64,000 nt of DNA from Mycolicibacterium sp. P1-5 (GCF_008329565.1 NZ_NPKT01000001.1:434001-498000); one strand, 5' to 3'. Positions 16,351 through 23,725 are shown, numbered from the stretch's first letter. The notes: a model not told the origin generated them from the sequence alone. A program made the numbers and translations.

Positions 16351-16425
16351 TGGTGGTCCCGGCTGGTATCGAACCAGCGACCTTCCGCGTGTGAGGCGGA
16401 CGCTCTCCCACTGAGCTACGAGACC
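16351..16425 (-). tRNA. tRNA-Val (CAC)
   Basis: Acceptor stem GGTCTCG pairs with CGGGACC; the T-loop reads GGTTCGATACC; the anticodon loop CTCACAC gives CAC (Val). CCA is encoded at 16353-16351. It is the only minus-strand tRNA of the cluster. Confidence 0.92.
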
Positions 16426-16599
16426 CCGTGCGCGCGCACCGTAACGGTGGCGATTCGCCGACCAGGAACACTAGCACGGCAAAGCCATCCGCCCGGAATG
16501 CGCCAGCGGCAACACAGGTGAACAGTGGGGATTTGTGCGCCTTCGCTTGCGTCGACTATTGTCGTGCATCGCAGCGGGCGACGATCTCGTCCGAAGCGC

Positions 16600-16672
16600 G
16601 CGGATGTAGCGCAGTTGGTAGCGCATCACCTTGCCAAGGTGAGGGTCGCGGGTTCGAATCCCGTCATCCGCT
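16600..16672 (+). tRNA. tRNA-Gly (GCC)
   Basis: Acceptor GCGGATG pairs with CATCCGC; T-arm GGGTTCGAATCCC; the anticodon loop TTGCCAA gives GCC (Gly). 73 nt without encoded CCA. Confidence 0.95.
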
Positions 16673-16702
16673 CGAAGGTGCAAGTGCGGCATCAGACCCA
16701 AC

Positions 16703-16776
16703 GGTGGAGTGGCCGAGTGGTGAGGCAACGGCCTGCAAAGCCGTGCACACGGGTTCGATTCCCGTCTCCACCTCCA
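16703..16776 (+). tRNA. tRNA-Cys (GCA)
   Basis: Acceptor GGTGGAG pairs with CTCCACC; T-arm GGGTTCGATTCCC; the anticodon loop CTGCAAA gives GCA (Cys). CCA is encoded. Confidence 0.95.
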
Positions 16777-16789
16777 AGAGATCTGCCCC

Positions 16790-16864
16790 GCGCGATTAGC
16801 TCAGCGGGAGAGCGCTTCCCTGACACGGAAGAGGTCACTGGTTCAATCCCAGTATCGCGCACCA
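16790..16864 (+). tRNA. tRNA-Val (GAC)
   Basis: Acceptor GCGCGAT pairs with ATCGCGC; T-arm CTGGTTCAATCCCAG; the anticodon loop CTGACAC gives GAC (Val). CCA is encoded. It is the last tRNA before the phage and TIR debris; no second copy of its 3' end is visible within the window. Confidence 0.95.
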
Positions 16865-16934
16865 CGCTTACCAGCAATGGCCAAGAGGCTCCGCCTCGGG
16901 ACCTCAATGGGACCTGAGCAGCAGCGAGGCCAAG

Positions 16935-16985
16935 GTGACCGCAGCCCCTGAACCCGAGTACGACGTAGCGCTGTCGTTTGCCGGG
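16935..16985 (+). pseudogene. Fragment of a TIR-domain gene (N-terminus only)
   Basis: From the GTG at 16935 the reading frame gives VTAAPEPEYDVALSFAG. YDVALSFAG is the start of bacterial TIR-domain proteins (usually followed by EDR). Similarity stops at once: the next bases belong to the tail of the antisense capsid fragment, 18 bp away. This looks like a deletion junction that left the first 17 codons of a TIR gene, a domain class common in anti-phage defence. Confidence 0.5.
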
Positions 16986-17002
16986 GCTGCCGTCGCCACG
17001 GG

Positions 17003-17620
17003 TTACGCCGCGACGTCGATGGTCACGACGCGGGCTGCGTCTGCTACGACGGCTCCGAAGCGCCACGTGGCACGGATGGCCACGCTGTCGGAGCTGAAGT
17101 AGAAGTCCTCGGAGCGGGCGACCAGTAGGTTGCCGTAGGCCGAGAGCACTGCGGACTTGTCCAGCACGACAAGCGATCCGGCAGTGACGTCGCGGTCGAC
17201 GGTCACCAGCACCGAGAGCAGTTGGCGCTCGGGTGCATCGGTACCGGCACCGACCAGTGACTGTGCTGAGCCGGTTGCGGTCTTGAGCTTGCTCCCGCGG
17301 CCCATGCGGACGGGCTGGCAAGGATATTGGTGGCCGTGCCGCCAGCGTCCTCGATGGCCGCGATGGCATCGACCAGACCATCGAGTTCTGAACCGAGCGC
17401 ACCGCCATCGGTGATGGTCTGGTTGATGATGCCAGCCGGTGGACGGGTAGCCGGTGCGACAGGCGCGACCTGGGCTAGGTAGGCGCGGTTGGCCTTGCGG
17501 GTCATCGCCTTGCGTACCGCGGCGTTGAGCAGCTGCGCGGCGTCGGGCTGAGCCAGGATCTCCCGGCTGACCGGACCCGGTAACGCATCCATCGACGAAA
17601 TCGTCTCGACCGTCTGGGTT
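17003..17620 (-). pseudogene. Phage HK97-type major capsid protein, frameshifted remnant
   Basis: The C-terminal part is clear: DRDVTAGSLVVLDKSAVL, then SEDFYFSSDSVAIRATWRFG and a TAA stop at 17003, a pattern typical of mycobacteriophage/actinophage HK97-fold capsids. The upstream part (REILAQPDAAQLLNAAVRKA and TDGGALGSELDGLVDAI) is in another frame. The frames meet near 17290-17310, where NILASPSAW should continue into SKLKTATGSAQSLVG, so one indel has broken the gene. A stop lies upstream of the first frame and the N-terminal delta domain is missing. No other phage structural genes remain. Confidence 0.75.
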
Positions 17621-17924
17621 TACGTTCTGCTCGACCACAGCAAGTTTGAACAGATCGGCGCATCCAGCGGACGAACCGCCGAGGGCGCTCGGCGACCACC
17701 CTTGAGACAGTCCTAGCCTGCATATCGGATGTCAGCCGCTGACCGTTTTGCTAATCAGCGGGACCTTGAACGACATACCTGAAGATTGGTGAACACCCTT
17801 GGACCACCGACGATCTGGTGATCGATGCCGTTGACACGGAGGATGCCATCGGCCTGAGCGGCGAGGATTTCGGGCACCGTTGGAGCGGCGTACTACGATC
17901 CCCGCACCCGCCAAATGTGCCGGT
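17621..17924. other. Degenerate stretch after the capsid remnant
   Basis: No intact gene. Short minus-strand frames (e.g. ILRVNGIDHQIVGG and MSFKVPLISKTVSG) look like decayed coding sequence, possibly of the same prophage, but cannot be assigned. Confidence 0.3.
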
Positions 17925-18179
17925 CTACCGACCGTGGTAGAAGATGTGCAGGATTTTCCCGATGGGGTGGCCGGGCAGGTGCGGACACGGGTTACGATGC
18001 CCCGCGTGCGTTCCACCCGAGCCGCCGCTGTCCGGCCCGCCGGGGGTGCCTCCCCCGTGGGTCGGTGGCGCAGCCAAGACGGTTGCCGCCGGGGCGGCGA
18101 ACAACAGTGCGCCCGCCGCCAAGGCACCCCCGATGACAGTTTTGACGCGAACGTGAGAATTTGCGCGATGCTTGGACAT
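17925..18179 (-). CDS. Small exported Gly/His-rich protein
   Basis: An 84-aa protein with an excellent ribosome site (GGGGAGGAA five bases before the ATG). Residues 1-36 form a signal peptide with a basic start (MSKHRANSHVRVK), a hydrophobic core (VIGGALAAGALLFAAPAA) and an AxA site. The mature part is about 48 aa, rich in Gly, Pro and His, with one Cys (NPCPHLPGHPIGK), ending HIFYHGR. Unknown family; histidines could bind metal. It lies inside the accessory stretch after the tRNA cluster. Confidence 0.7.
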   Translation of the reverse strand: MSKHRANSHVRVKTVIGGALAAGALLFAAPAATVLAAPPTHGGGTPGGPDSGGSGGTHAGHRNPCPHLPGHPIGKILHIFYHGR

Positions 18180-18587
18180 GAGTTCCTCCCCTGGAACTGT
18201 TGACTGAAGCTACAGATAATCAGCCAGTTCACAGCGAACTGTACGCTGCTCCACAGCGTCCCAGCAAGACTGTCTTTGTTTGCTCGAACAGTGAAAGACC
18301 GGTAACTCGCCAGCATGGAAGTGTTGTCGCGACACCACTCTGAAGGGGAATGTGAATGGCCCTCGCCCTTCGGCGATCAGTTCCACCGCCGGATCCTTCG
18401 AGTCGGCCTTTGCCCGACGAAACTGGGCCCCCACATTTGTTAACGACAGGCGTATCCCTGACCGAGTAGAGCTTTAAGCCCCTGCACGAACATCACCGTC
18501 GTAGGTAAGGGTGGGGGCCGGCCCGGCGCTGGTACCGCATCGGCGTCACAAGATGTGCGCCCAGAGTTGACGGGTAGGCCGCCGCCG
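18180..18587. other. 408-bp region without a supported gene
   Basis: Contains the promoter of the 17925-18179 gene and a short minus-strand frame (GAQFRRAKADSKDPAVEL, near 18370-18434) that could be a decayed coding remnant. Nothing firm. Confidence 0.3.
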
Positions 18588-19136
18588 TCAGTTCTTGACG
18601 TTACGGGCCATCGATGCAAGCGCTGAATCGCTGGCGGCTATCACGCTTGAAGACATCTCCGACAATTGGCTCAACCGGTTCATCATCTCTTGCATCGCCA
18701 ACATATCTCCCTGGCTTACCGAATCGGCTGTTTTCAGCTGGTCCAGCTTGGCCTGAGTTGCGTCGGTTTCGGCGGTAATCAGCGCGGACAGATCCAGTTC
18801 CTTCGTCATATTTGTCGATAATGCATCTTCGTCCGCGCGTAACGCCTCCAAAGACGTCTGGGCGCCCCCGGAACTACTGAGCCCCTCGGTTGGTTCACTT
18901 CCCAACTTGGACGTCGGCCCGTCGCTCGTATCCGTCGAAGAGCCCGCGGCGGTGGAGTCCGAGGGCGAGGCGGCAGGTACCGAAATAGCGGTGGACGCGT
19001 CGGAAGATTCCGCTGCCGGAGCAGGTGGTGGTCCTCCTGTCCCCGAGCCTGGGTCAGCCGACGCAGCACCCCCGCCCCAAGACATTGCGACCACAACGCC
19101 GACTGCTGCCCCTACCGCCCGAAATGTTGAAATCAT
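18588..19136 (-). CDS. Exported Ser/Thr-rich protein with helical C-terminus
   Basis: 182 aa from the ATG at 19136 (MISTFRAVGAAVGVVVAMSW), a signal peptide ending ASA-DP near residue 27; a longer frame upstream would bury it. Residues 28-95 are a low-complexity Ser/Thr/Pro/Ala/Gly linker. From about residue 97 the protein is predicted fully helical: MTKELDLSALITAETDATQ, then SQGDMLAMQEMMNRLSQLSE, and finally SSVIAASDSALASMARNVKN. The C-terminal helix resembles the layout of type III secretion rod/needle subunits, but this may be convergent amphipathic sequence. Unknown function; exported. Confidence 0.65.
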   Translation of the reverse strand: MISTFRAVGAAVGVVVAMSWGGGAASADPGSGTGGPPPAPAAESSDASTAISVPAASPSDSTAAGSSTDTSDGPTSKLGSEPTEGLSSSGGAQTSLEALRADEDALSTNMTKELDLSALITAETDATQAKLDQLKTADSVSQGDMLAMQEMMNRLSQLSEMSSSVIAASDSALASMARNVKN

Positions 19137-19570
19137 AATTGCCCGATCTTGTTGATAATCGCTGCCGACTGCACTGAACTTCGAGACTTCGATATGGACA
19201 CGGCAGCAAAACACTTTGGGTCTTTGGTGACGGCCTTCAACAGCTTAGAACGAACGAGCTTAGAACGAACGCAAATTGCCCGCGTAGATGCGCCCTGCGT
19301 TCGGCGCAGCTACTACAAATTGCTTATTTTGGGCGAACTTTGCAGACGATGGTGAACCTGGATCACCAAGCCACCGAGTCGCTGCGCCAACGGCCACCCA
19401 CTCGGCCCGAACCAAGTCTTCGTCGGCCACCTCGCCTGCCTCGGACACGGAGCGACGGACACACCACCTGGCATTGCCGAAACTGCGAAGTCGTCGTCTA
19501 CGGGCCGCCGCTCGACACTCACTGCACGAAGCTTGAAGGGCCAGTCTCACTGCCACTCGCAGTGTCGTGG
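19137..19570. other. 434-bp region without a supported gene
   Basis: Contains two near-identical short direct repeats (AGCTTAGAACGAACG at about 19243 and 19258). No gene or family match is apparent on either strand. Confidence 0.3.
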
Positions 19571-19780
19571 TCAGGGTCCACACATCACGAGTCTCGGGCC
19601 ACGCCTCGGTAGCGCTGCATCGCCGGACCCGTCTCGATACGGACCCCGCAGCATGCGCATATAACCGCGCCTCCACAGCTTTGCGAGGACCAGCGACTGG
19701 CCGGCGTACGGGTTGCGGTCGCCAGGCTCCGCCAGTGAGCCGGCATAGAGCGCGTAGATGTATTCCGCACGCGTCGTCAT
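19571..19780 (-). CDS. Small CrpP/RMF-like protein
   Basis: 69 aa starting MTTRAEYIYALYAGSLAEPG. The central NPYAGQSLVLAKLWRRGYMR has the pattern seen in ribosome-modulation-factor and CrpP-like peptides: a polar NPY turn, then a helix with LA..W..GY. The ribosome site is weak, so the start is tentative. The protein is short, basic and probably cytosolic. If the assignment holds, a role in ribosome hibernation or stationary-phase physiology would be expected. It precedes the HFIPGF gene cluster, separated from it by a terminator hairpin. Confidence 0.5.
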   Translation of the reverse strand: MTTRAEYIYALYAGSLAEPGDRNPYAGQSLVLAKLWRRGYMRMLRGPYRDGSGDAALPRRGPRLVMCGP

Positions 19781-19858
19781 TCGCCAAGCTTTGGGCACGC
19801 GGGCCCGCAGCGGTGGCTCCCACGCCGACGACCGGGACCGCGACGGAACCAAAATGAA

Positions 19859-19896
19859 CTCGGCCCGCCACCGCAGGGGGTCGGTGACGGGCCGAG
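19859..19896 (-). terminator. Terminator hairpin after HFIPGF paralogue 1
   Basis: CTCGGCCCG and CGGGCCGAG form a 9-bp stem extended by CACCG/CGGTG after a mismatch. It lies 68 bp past the stop of the gene at 19964-20404, and nearly the same hairpin follows paralogue 2. Confidence 0.65.
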
Positions 19897-19963
19897 GAGA
19901 CCAGTAACGAGCTGGGTAATGGATTTCAACCGCCTCGCTTGCGGAGTAATTCCTTCGTGATGG

Positions 19964-20404
19964 TCATTCGTCGATCACCTCTTCGCAAGCCTCGCAGTCC
20001 TTGTGGTTGGGGTCGTACCCGGGGGACGGCGGAAGGGCCGACCCCAAGGCGGATTCGGTTGAATTCGGGACGGTCGATGCCGGCGGAGGCGAGGGCTTGA
20101 AGCCCGGAATGAAGTGAGTCGGGATCACCGGCTCCTGACCAACAGGCGGGGCCGAAGGAGTGAAGCCCGGAATGAAGTGGGCGTGGACTTCGGCGTCACC
20201 ATGTCCGGCGGCCGGTCCGGCCTTCTCGGATGATGCCGGGGGCTTCGGGGCGGGAGTGTGGGCAGGTGCTGCTGCCGCCGCACCGGCCGCGCCGAGCGCA
20301 CCCAGGCCCAGGGCCCCCATCATCGCGGCAGCGGTGGCGAATTTCTTGATCGCGCCGACGGTGGTGATCGTCGCTGTGGTCTTGGTGGACGCGGTCTTGG
20401 TCAT
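19964..20404 (-). CDS. Exported HFIPGF-motif protein, paralogue 1
   Basis: 146 aa from the ATG at 20404 (AAAGGAAG upstream). A Thr/Lys-rich start, then a long signal peptide (IKKFATAAAMMGALGLGALG) ending in an Ala-rich site (APA) near residue 48. The mature protein is Pro/Ser-rich and contains the motif twice: HAHFIPGFTPSAPP and PTHFIPGFKPSPPP. It ends with an acidic tail that carries a CEAC pair (HKDCEACEEVIDE). Two paralogues follow upstream on the same strand (21142, 22021) with near-identical signal peptides and leaders. No family is recognised. Confidence 0.75.
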   Translation of the reverse strand: MTKTASTKTTATITTVGAIKKFATAAAMMGALGLGALGAAGAAAAAPAHTPAPKPPASSEKAGPAAGHGDAEVHAHFIPGFTPSAPPVGQEPVIPTHFIPGFKPSPPPASTVPNSTESALGSALPPSPGYDPNHKDCEACEEVIDE

Positions 20405-20481
20405 CGAACTTCCTTTTCTCGGATCCACAGTGTCTCTGTGGTTGAGAAGAGAATCGCGCGGTGTCCTCAACAGATTCTCAA
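20405..20481 (-). promoter_or_regulatory. Conserved 5' leader of HFIPGF paralogue 1
   Basis: Contains the hairpin CCACAG-N5-CTGTGG (20425-20441) right before the ribosome site and an outer inverted repeat, GAGAATC (20449-20455) and GATTCTC (20473-20479). The same block precedes the other two paralogues. Confidence 0.65.
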
Positions 20482-21018
20482 TGCACGTTCAGGCCCCCAC
20501 ACAGGTCACCGAGTGTCCCGGGATGTGCTGCCGGCCCTAAGCAGGTGCGGAGGGTGACCGCTGCTTGCTGGAGCAGCAGTTTCACGCGGCGCAAGGCTGC
20601 CAACGTGGGACATCGTTGTAGGCCTCATCGCACAAATGGCGGACGGTGAAGAAATCACTCCCGACGACGCTGAAAGTTGTTTTGAGAAAAGAAGTACGGC
20701 TAATCCGCGCATGTGACGACGCGTTGAATTGATCGCTGCGGTTGAGGTTCCGCGACGGGCTTAGAACGGCTTAGAGTTGCACGTGGTGAACCGTGCGGAC
20801 GCGGATCAGAATTTCGCAAGAACGAGCTTCTTCAACACCGTGAGCGACACGACGTGGGGTTGTCCGCCGCAACGGCTGCCTGGTCTCGTTCGTCCGCCCG
20901 CGCGTTGGCGCAGCGATGGATCCACGCCGACGACCGAGGACCGCGACGTCGACCAGGCTCGCCCGACGGCGCGTGACTGTGGCTGTCTACTTGCCTCATC
21001 CCGCCGCACGAAAGCTAG
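20482..21018. other. Spacer between HFIPGF paralogues 1 and 2
   Basis: 537 bp without a supported gene. The part near 20910-21018 resembles the sequence near 19800-19858 (shared CCACGCCGACGACCG), so the paralogues were duplicated with some flanking DNA. Confidence 0.4.
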
Positions 21019-21055
21019 CTCGGCCCGCCACCGTGAGGGTCGGTGACGGGCCGAG
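21019..21055 (-). terminator. Terminator hairpin after HFIPGF paralogue 2
   Basis: CTCGGCCCG / CGGGCCGAG 9-bp stem, almost the same as the one at 19859-19896, located 87 bp past the stop of paralogue 2. Confidence 0.65.
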
Positions 21056-21141
21056 GTATTGATACGGAAGCGAACTGGCTATTCGATTTCAATCACCTCG
21101 CTTCCAAAGGCAGTCCTTCGCGCCAGTCATTCGTCGATCAC

Positions 21142-21468
21142 CTATCCGCAAACTGGGCAGTTGGAGGGAACCCGGTCGGGGCTTGGCGGGAACCCCAGGG
21201 TGGGTGCAGGAACGGCCGATGCCGGCGGGGTCACGGGCTTGAAGCCGGGAATGAAGTGAGCGTGGACGACGTCGTCACCCTTCTTGGGTCCGGCATTCTC
21301 CGATGATGCTGAGGTGTTCGGCGACGGGTGGTGGGCAGGTGCTGCTGCCGCCGCGCCGGCCGCGCCGAGCGCACCCAAACCCAGGGCCCCCACCATGGCG
21401 GCCGCGGTGGCGAACTTCTTGATCGCGCCGATGGCGGTGGAGGTCGTGGTGGAAGTGGTCTTGGTCAT
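21142..21468 (-). CDS. Exported HFIPGF-motif protein, paralogue 2
   Basis: 108 aa, the shortest of the three. Start MTKTTSTTTSTAIGAIKKFA; the signal peptide core is nearly identical to paralogue 1 (AMVGALGLGALGAAGAAAAA). The mature part has one motif copy, VHAHFIPGFKPVTPP, and ends NCPVCG, so a C-terminal Cys pair (CPVC) is again present. The insert between the motif and the tail is shorter than in the others. The leader has the same hairpins. Export to the envelope or medium is predicted; function unknown. Confidence 0.75.
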   Translation of the reverse strand: MTKTTSTTTSTAIGAIKKFATAAAMVGALGLGALGAAGAAAAAPAHHPSPNTSASSENAGPKKGDDVVHAHFIPGFKPVTPPASAVPAPTLGFPPSPDRVPSNCPVCG

Positions 21469-21543
21469 CGATGTTCCTTTCTCAAAGCCACAGTGTTTCT
21501 GTGTTGAGAAAAGAATCGCGCGACGTCCTCAACAGATTCTCAA
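21469..21543 (-). promoter_or_regulatory. Conserved 5' leader of HFIPGF paralogue 2
   Basis: Hairpin CACAG-N5-CTGTG (21489-21503) and the GATTCTC element (21535-21541) match the other two leaders; TCGCGCGACGTCCTCAACAG between them is nearly unchanged. Confidence 0.65.
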
Positions 21544-21625
21544 TGCGCCTTCAGGCCCCACTCGGGTTGACCGAGTACGCGAGGATGCGCCGCCTGTCCG
21601 GGGGTTGCTGCGTTGAGATGACCGG

Positions 21626-21880
21626 CTAGTGAATGAACGAGATCTGTTTGAACACAATGTGATTCGTCCGCACAGACCAGAGGTCGCCGTACCAGTTTCG
21701 ACCCTCGCGCAGTTCAGCCCTTACTGAGAACCCGCTTCGGCGCCAACCGGGCGATCCCCCGCACGAACCACGGCGCGCGCCCGGCTGGCAACGAGCCACC
21801 GGCGACCAGCTCTCGATGGGCACGTCGCCGAATACTTGATAGGCCAGGCTGAGGTCCCCAGCTGTGCATATGACGTCTCG
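21626..21880 (-). pseudogene. Decayed fragments, one resembling a hydrolase-linked adenylate cyclase
   Basis: Around 21812-21865 the frame gives TAGDLSLAYQVFGDVPIE, very close to the (S/T)GDVxIAYQVxGDGPxDL start of the alpha/beta-hydrolase domain of mycobacterial adenylate cyclase fusions. Similarity then ends. The same frame closes at 21626 with LREGRNWYGDLWSVRTNHIV, which looks like the end of another, unidentified protein. No start or intact domain remains. Confidence 0.45.
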
Positions 21881-21950
21881 GCCACGTACGCAGCCCACGC
21901 TTGCATGCGTCCGTCGACGCCACTCAACGACACTCGGCCAACGCCCGGTG

Positions 21951-21986
21951 CCCGTCCCGTCCGACATATCTGCCGGACGGGACGGG
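21951..21986 (-). terminator. Terminator hairpin after HFIPGF paralogue 3
   Basis: CCCGTCCCGTCCG and CGGACGGGACGGG form a perfect 13-bp stem with a 10-nt loop, 34 bp past the stop at 22021. Different sequence from the other two terminators. Confidence 0.75.
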
Positions 21987-22020
21987 TGCTGTGACACAGC
22001 CGATTTCAACGGCCTGACCG

Positions 22021-22452
22021 TCACTGGTCGACGATGTCGCTGCACCCGGCACTGCCGCAGATACTCGGAATCGGCGTCCATCCCGAGTGGGGCAGGTCTG
22101 CACGGGGCGACGGCGGAAGAATGAGGCCCGGCGCCAGATCGCCGGGGACGACCGAATCCGGGACGGCCGCCGCCGGGACGCCGGACGCCGGTGGGACCAC
22201 GGGCTTGAAGCCCGGAATGAAGTGGGCGTGGACTTCGGCATCAGCATGTCCGACGGCTGGGCCAGCGTTCTCCGACGAGCCGGAAGTCGTCGACGGCGCG
22301 TGGTGGGCGCCAGGTGCGGCGACCGCGGCACCCGCCGCACCGAGCGCACCCAGACCCAGGGCCCCCGCGATGGCGGCAGCCGTGGCGAATTTCTTGATCG
22401 CCTGGGCAGTGGTGGTCGTCGTTGCGGTCTTGGTGGACGGGGTCGTGGGCAT
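22021..22452 (-). CDS. Exported HFIPGF-motif protein, paralogue 3
   Basis: 143 aa from the ATG at 22452 (MPTTPSTKTATTTT). The signal peptide (AIKKFATAAAIAGALGLGAL) and following Ala-rich site match the other two. The mature part shares SSENAGPAVGHADAEVHAHF, one motif copy (HFIPGFKPVVPP), a Pro-rich insert, and a tail with CGSAGC before DIVDQ. Paralogues 1 and 3 share the VGH/AGH-DAEVHAHF stretch, so they are the closest pair. Its promoter should lie beyond the conserved leader at 22453-22529. Confidence 0.75.
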   Translation of the reverse strand: MPTTPSTKTATTTTTAQAIKKFATAAAIAGALGLGALGAAGAAVAAPGAHHAPSTTSGSSENAGPAVGHADAEVHAHFIPGFKPVVPPASGVPAAAVPDSVVPGDLAPGLILPPSPRADLPHSGWTPIPSICGSAGCSDIVDQ

Positions 22453-22529
22453 CGGAGTTCCTTTTCTCGGATCCACAGTGTCTCTGTGGTTGAGAAGAGA
22501 ATCGCGCGGTGTCCTCAACGGATTCTCAA
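22453..22529 (-). promoter_or_regulatory. Conserved 5' leader of HFIPGF paralogue 3
   Basis: Hairpin CCACAG-N5-CTGTGG (22473-22489) and inverted repeat GAGAATC (22497-22503) / GATTCTC (22521-22527), almost identical to paralogue 1. Confidence 0.65.
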
Positions 22530-22609
22530 TGCGCCCTGCGGCCCTCACACTGAGGGCGCGCCAAGAAACGGGCGGGCAGCCTGCACGCCGACGAGCAGAG
22601 CCCCGACAG

Positions 22610-23119
22610 CTAAGCGCGCTCGGCGACCATATTCATGTCGACAGTGCCCTGGCATGCGCCGCTCGCGATCTCGGTGTGCATTGTCCCGGACAGAGATCCA
22701 TCAGCTTGAGGCGTGTACCGCACATCGGCGTGGGCCGGATTCCACTGGGTCGTCCCGTCGGGCATCATGCACTCCCATTGGAAGTCGCTGGCTTGCCTCC
22801 ACGACGACCCATCCCAGGTGAACTGCACAGGCTGCGGAACCGTCGGGTTACTGGGCGCAGGACCGCTGATGATCGTGGCGGTGCACTTGCCGCTCGCACA
22901 GCTCGATTGAAGTCCATAGGTCTCGGTGTGCTGCTGTTCGGGCTGACCGGCCGCCATACTCGTTCCGCCTTTTGGACCAACGATGAACGTGATCGTGTAC
23001 TCACCGTTCCAAGAGGCGGGGTCGGCGGACGCAGCGACAGGAATCCATAACGCGGTCACAACCGACGCGGCACACAAAGCGAGCACCGCACTCGTGCTGC
23101 GACGATCCGGACGGTTCAC
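22610..23119 (-). CDS. Exported mycobacterial protein of unknown function
   Basis: 169 aa. Residues 1-33 are a signal peptide (RRSTSAVLALCAASVVTALW, cut near ASA-DP). The mature part begins WNGEYTITFIVGPKGGTSMA, followed by SSCASGKCTATIISGP, FQWECMMPDGT and SGACQGTVDM. Four Cys (two in CASGKC) suggest two disulfides, and the alternating pattern suggests a beta-rich fold. This type of small exported protein is common in mycobacteria. It does not share the HFIPGF motif of its neighbours. Function unknown. Confidence 0.75.
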   Translation of the reverse strand: MNRPDRRSTSAVLALCAASVVTALWIPVAASADPASWNGEYTITFIVGPKGGTSMAAGQPEQQHTETYGLQSSCASGKCTATIISGPAPSNPTVPQPVQFTWDGSSWRQASDFQWECMMPDGTTQWNPAHADVRYTPQADGSLSGTMHTEIASGACQGTVDMNMVAERA

Positions 23120-23193
23120 AGCCCGATGCTAAAGCCGGCGGGGAGTCGGCAGGTCACGTTCGATGCAAACAAGATGGTTGGAACCGGTAGCGG

Positions 23194-23532
23194 TTACCTG
23201 CCGCGCTGCGACTTGACGAACGCCAGGCGCTCTTTGAGCAGCACGTCGAGTTCTTCGATTGTGCGCCGTTCCAGCAGCATGTCCCAGTGTGTGCGCGGCA
23301 CTTTGACCTTTTTGGGCTCAGCTGGCTCGCGCCCCGCAATGACGGTTCCCTCCAAGCCGTTGCGGCACTGCCAGGTGGCCGGGATCTCGGCGTCGTCGGC
23401 GAAGGGCACATCGAACTCTTCGCCGTTCCCGGTGCGATACCGCGCAACCGAACGGGGCGCCAGGTTGTCTTTGCGGTCAGTCTCGTAACTCACGGAGCCG
23501 AGCCGACTGCCCCTCATCACGCGGTTAGCCAT
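23194..23532 (-). CDS. rbpA: RNA polymerase-binding protein RbpA
   Basis: 112 aa, full length for RbpA. The N-terminal tail MANRVMRGSRLGSVSYETDR, the zinc/core domain (FDVPFADDAEIPATWQCRNG) and the basic linker plus sigma-interacting helix (THWDMLLERRTIEELDVLLK) are all present. RbpA binds RNA polymerase and group 1/2 sigma factors and stabilises open complexes. Compared with the M. tuberculosis and M. smegmatis proteins as I recall them, several normally conserved positions differ (NLAPRSVARYRTGNG, VIAGREPAEPKK). The setting next to exported proteins and a P450 pseudogene also differs from Rv2050, so a second paralogue is possible. Confidence 0.93.
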   Translation of the reverse strand: MANRVMRGSRLGSVSYETDRKDNLAPRSVARYRTGNGEEFDVPFADDAEIPATWQCRNGLEGTVIAGREPAEPKKVKVPRTHWDMLLERRTIEELDVLLKERLAFVKSQRGR

Positions 23533-23725
23533 CGTTTAACGTCTTCCTCGAGTGCACACCTAAAACGGTGTAACAGGTCAGGGCCGGCCAAGCGGGGCCC
23601 CAGATGGCTGTGAACCTTCACTCCAGAGCGTACTCGTAGACGAGGACTGTTCGGCGTAACCACCAACAAGACCAATAGTCTCAAAAGTCTTCTCACTCGG
23701 CGTCGAACAGTCGTACGCTCCAACC

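Noticed and set aside
16865..18500. Duplicated tRNA 3' end as an attachment site for the prophage remnant
   Set aside because: I looked for a second copy of the tRNA-Val(GAC) T-arm and acceptor and found none in this region.
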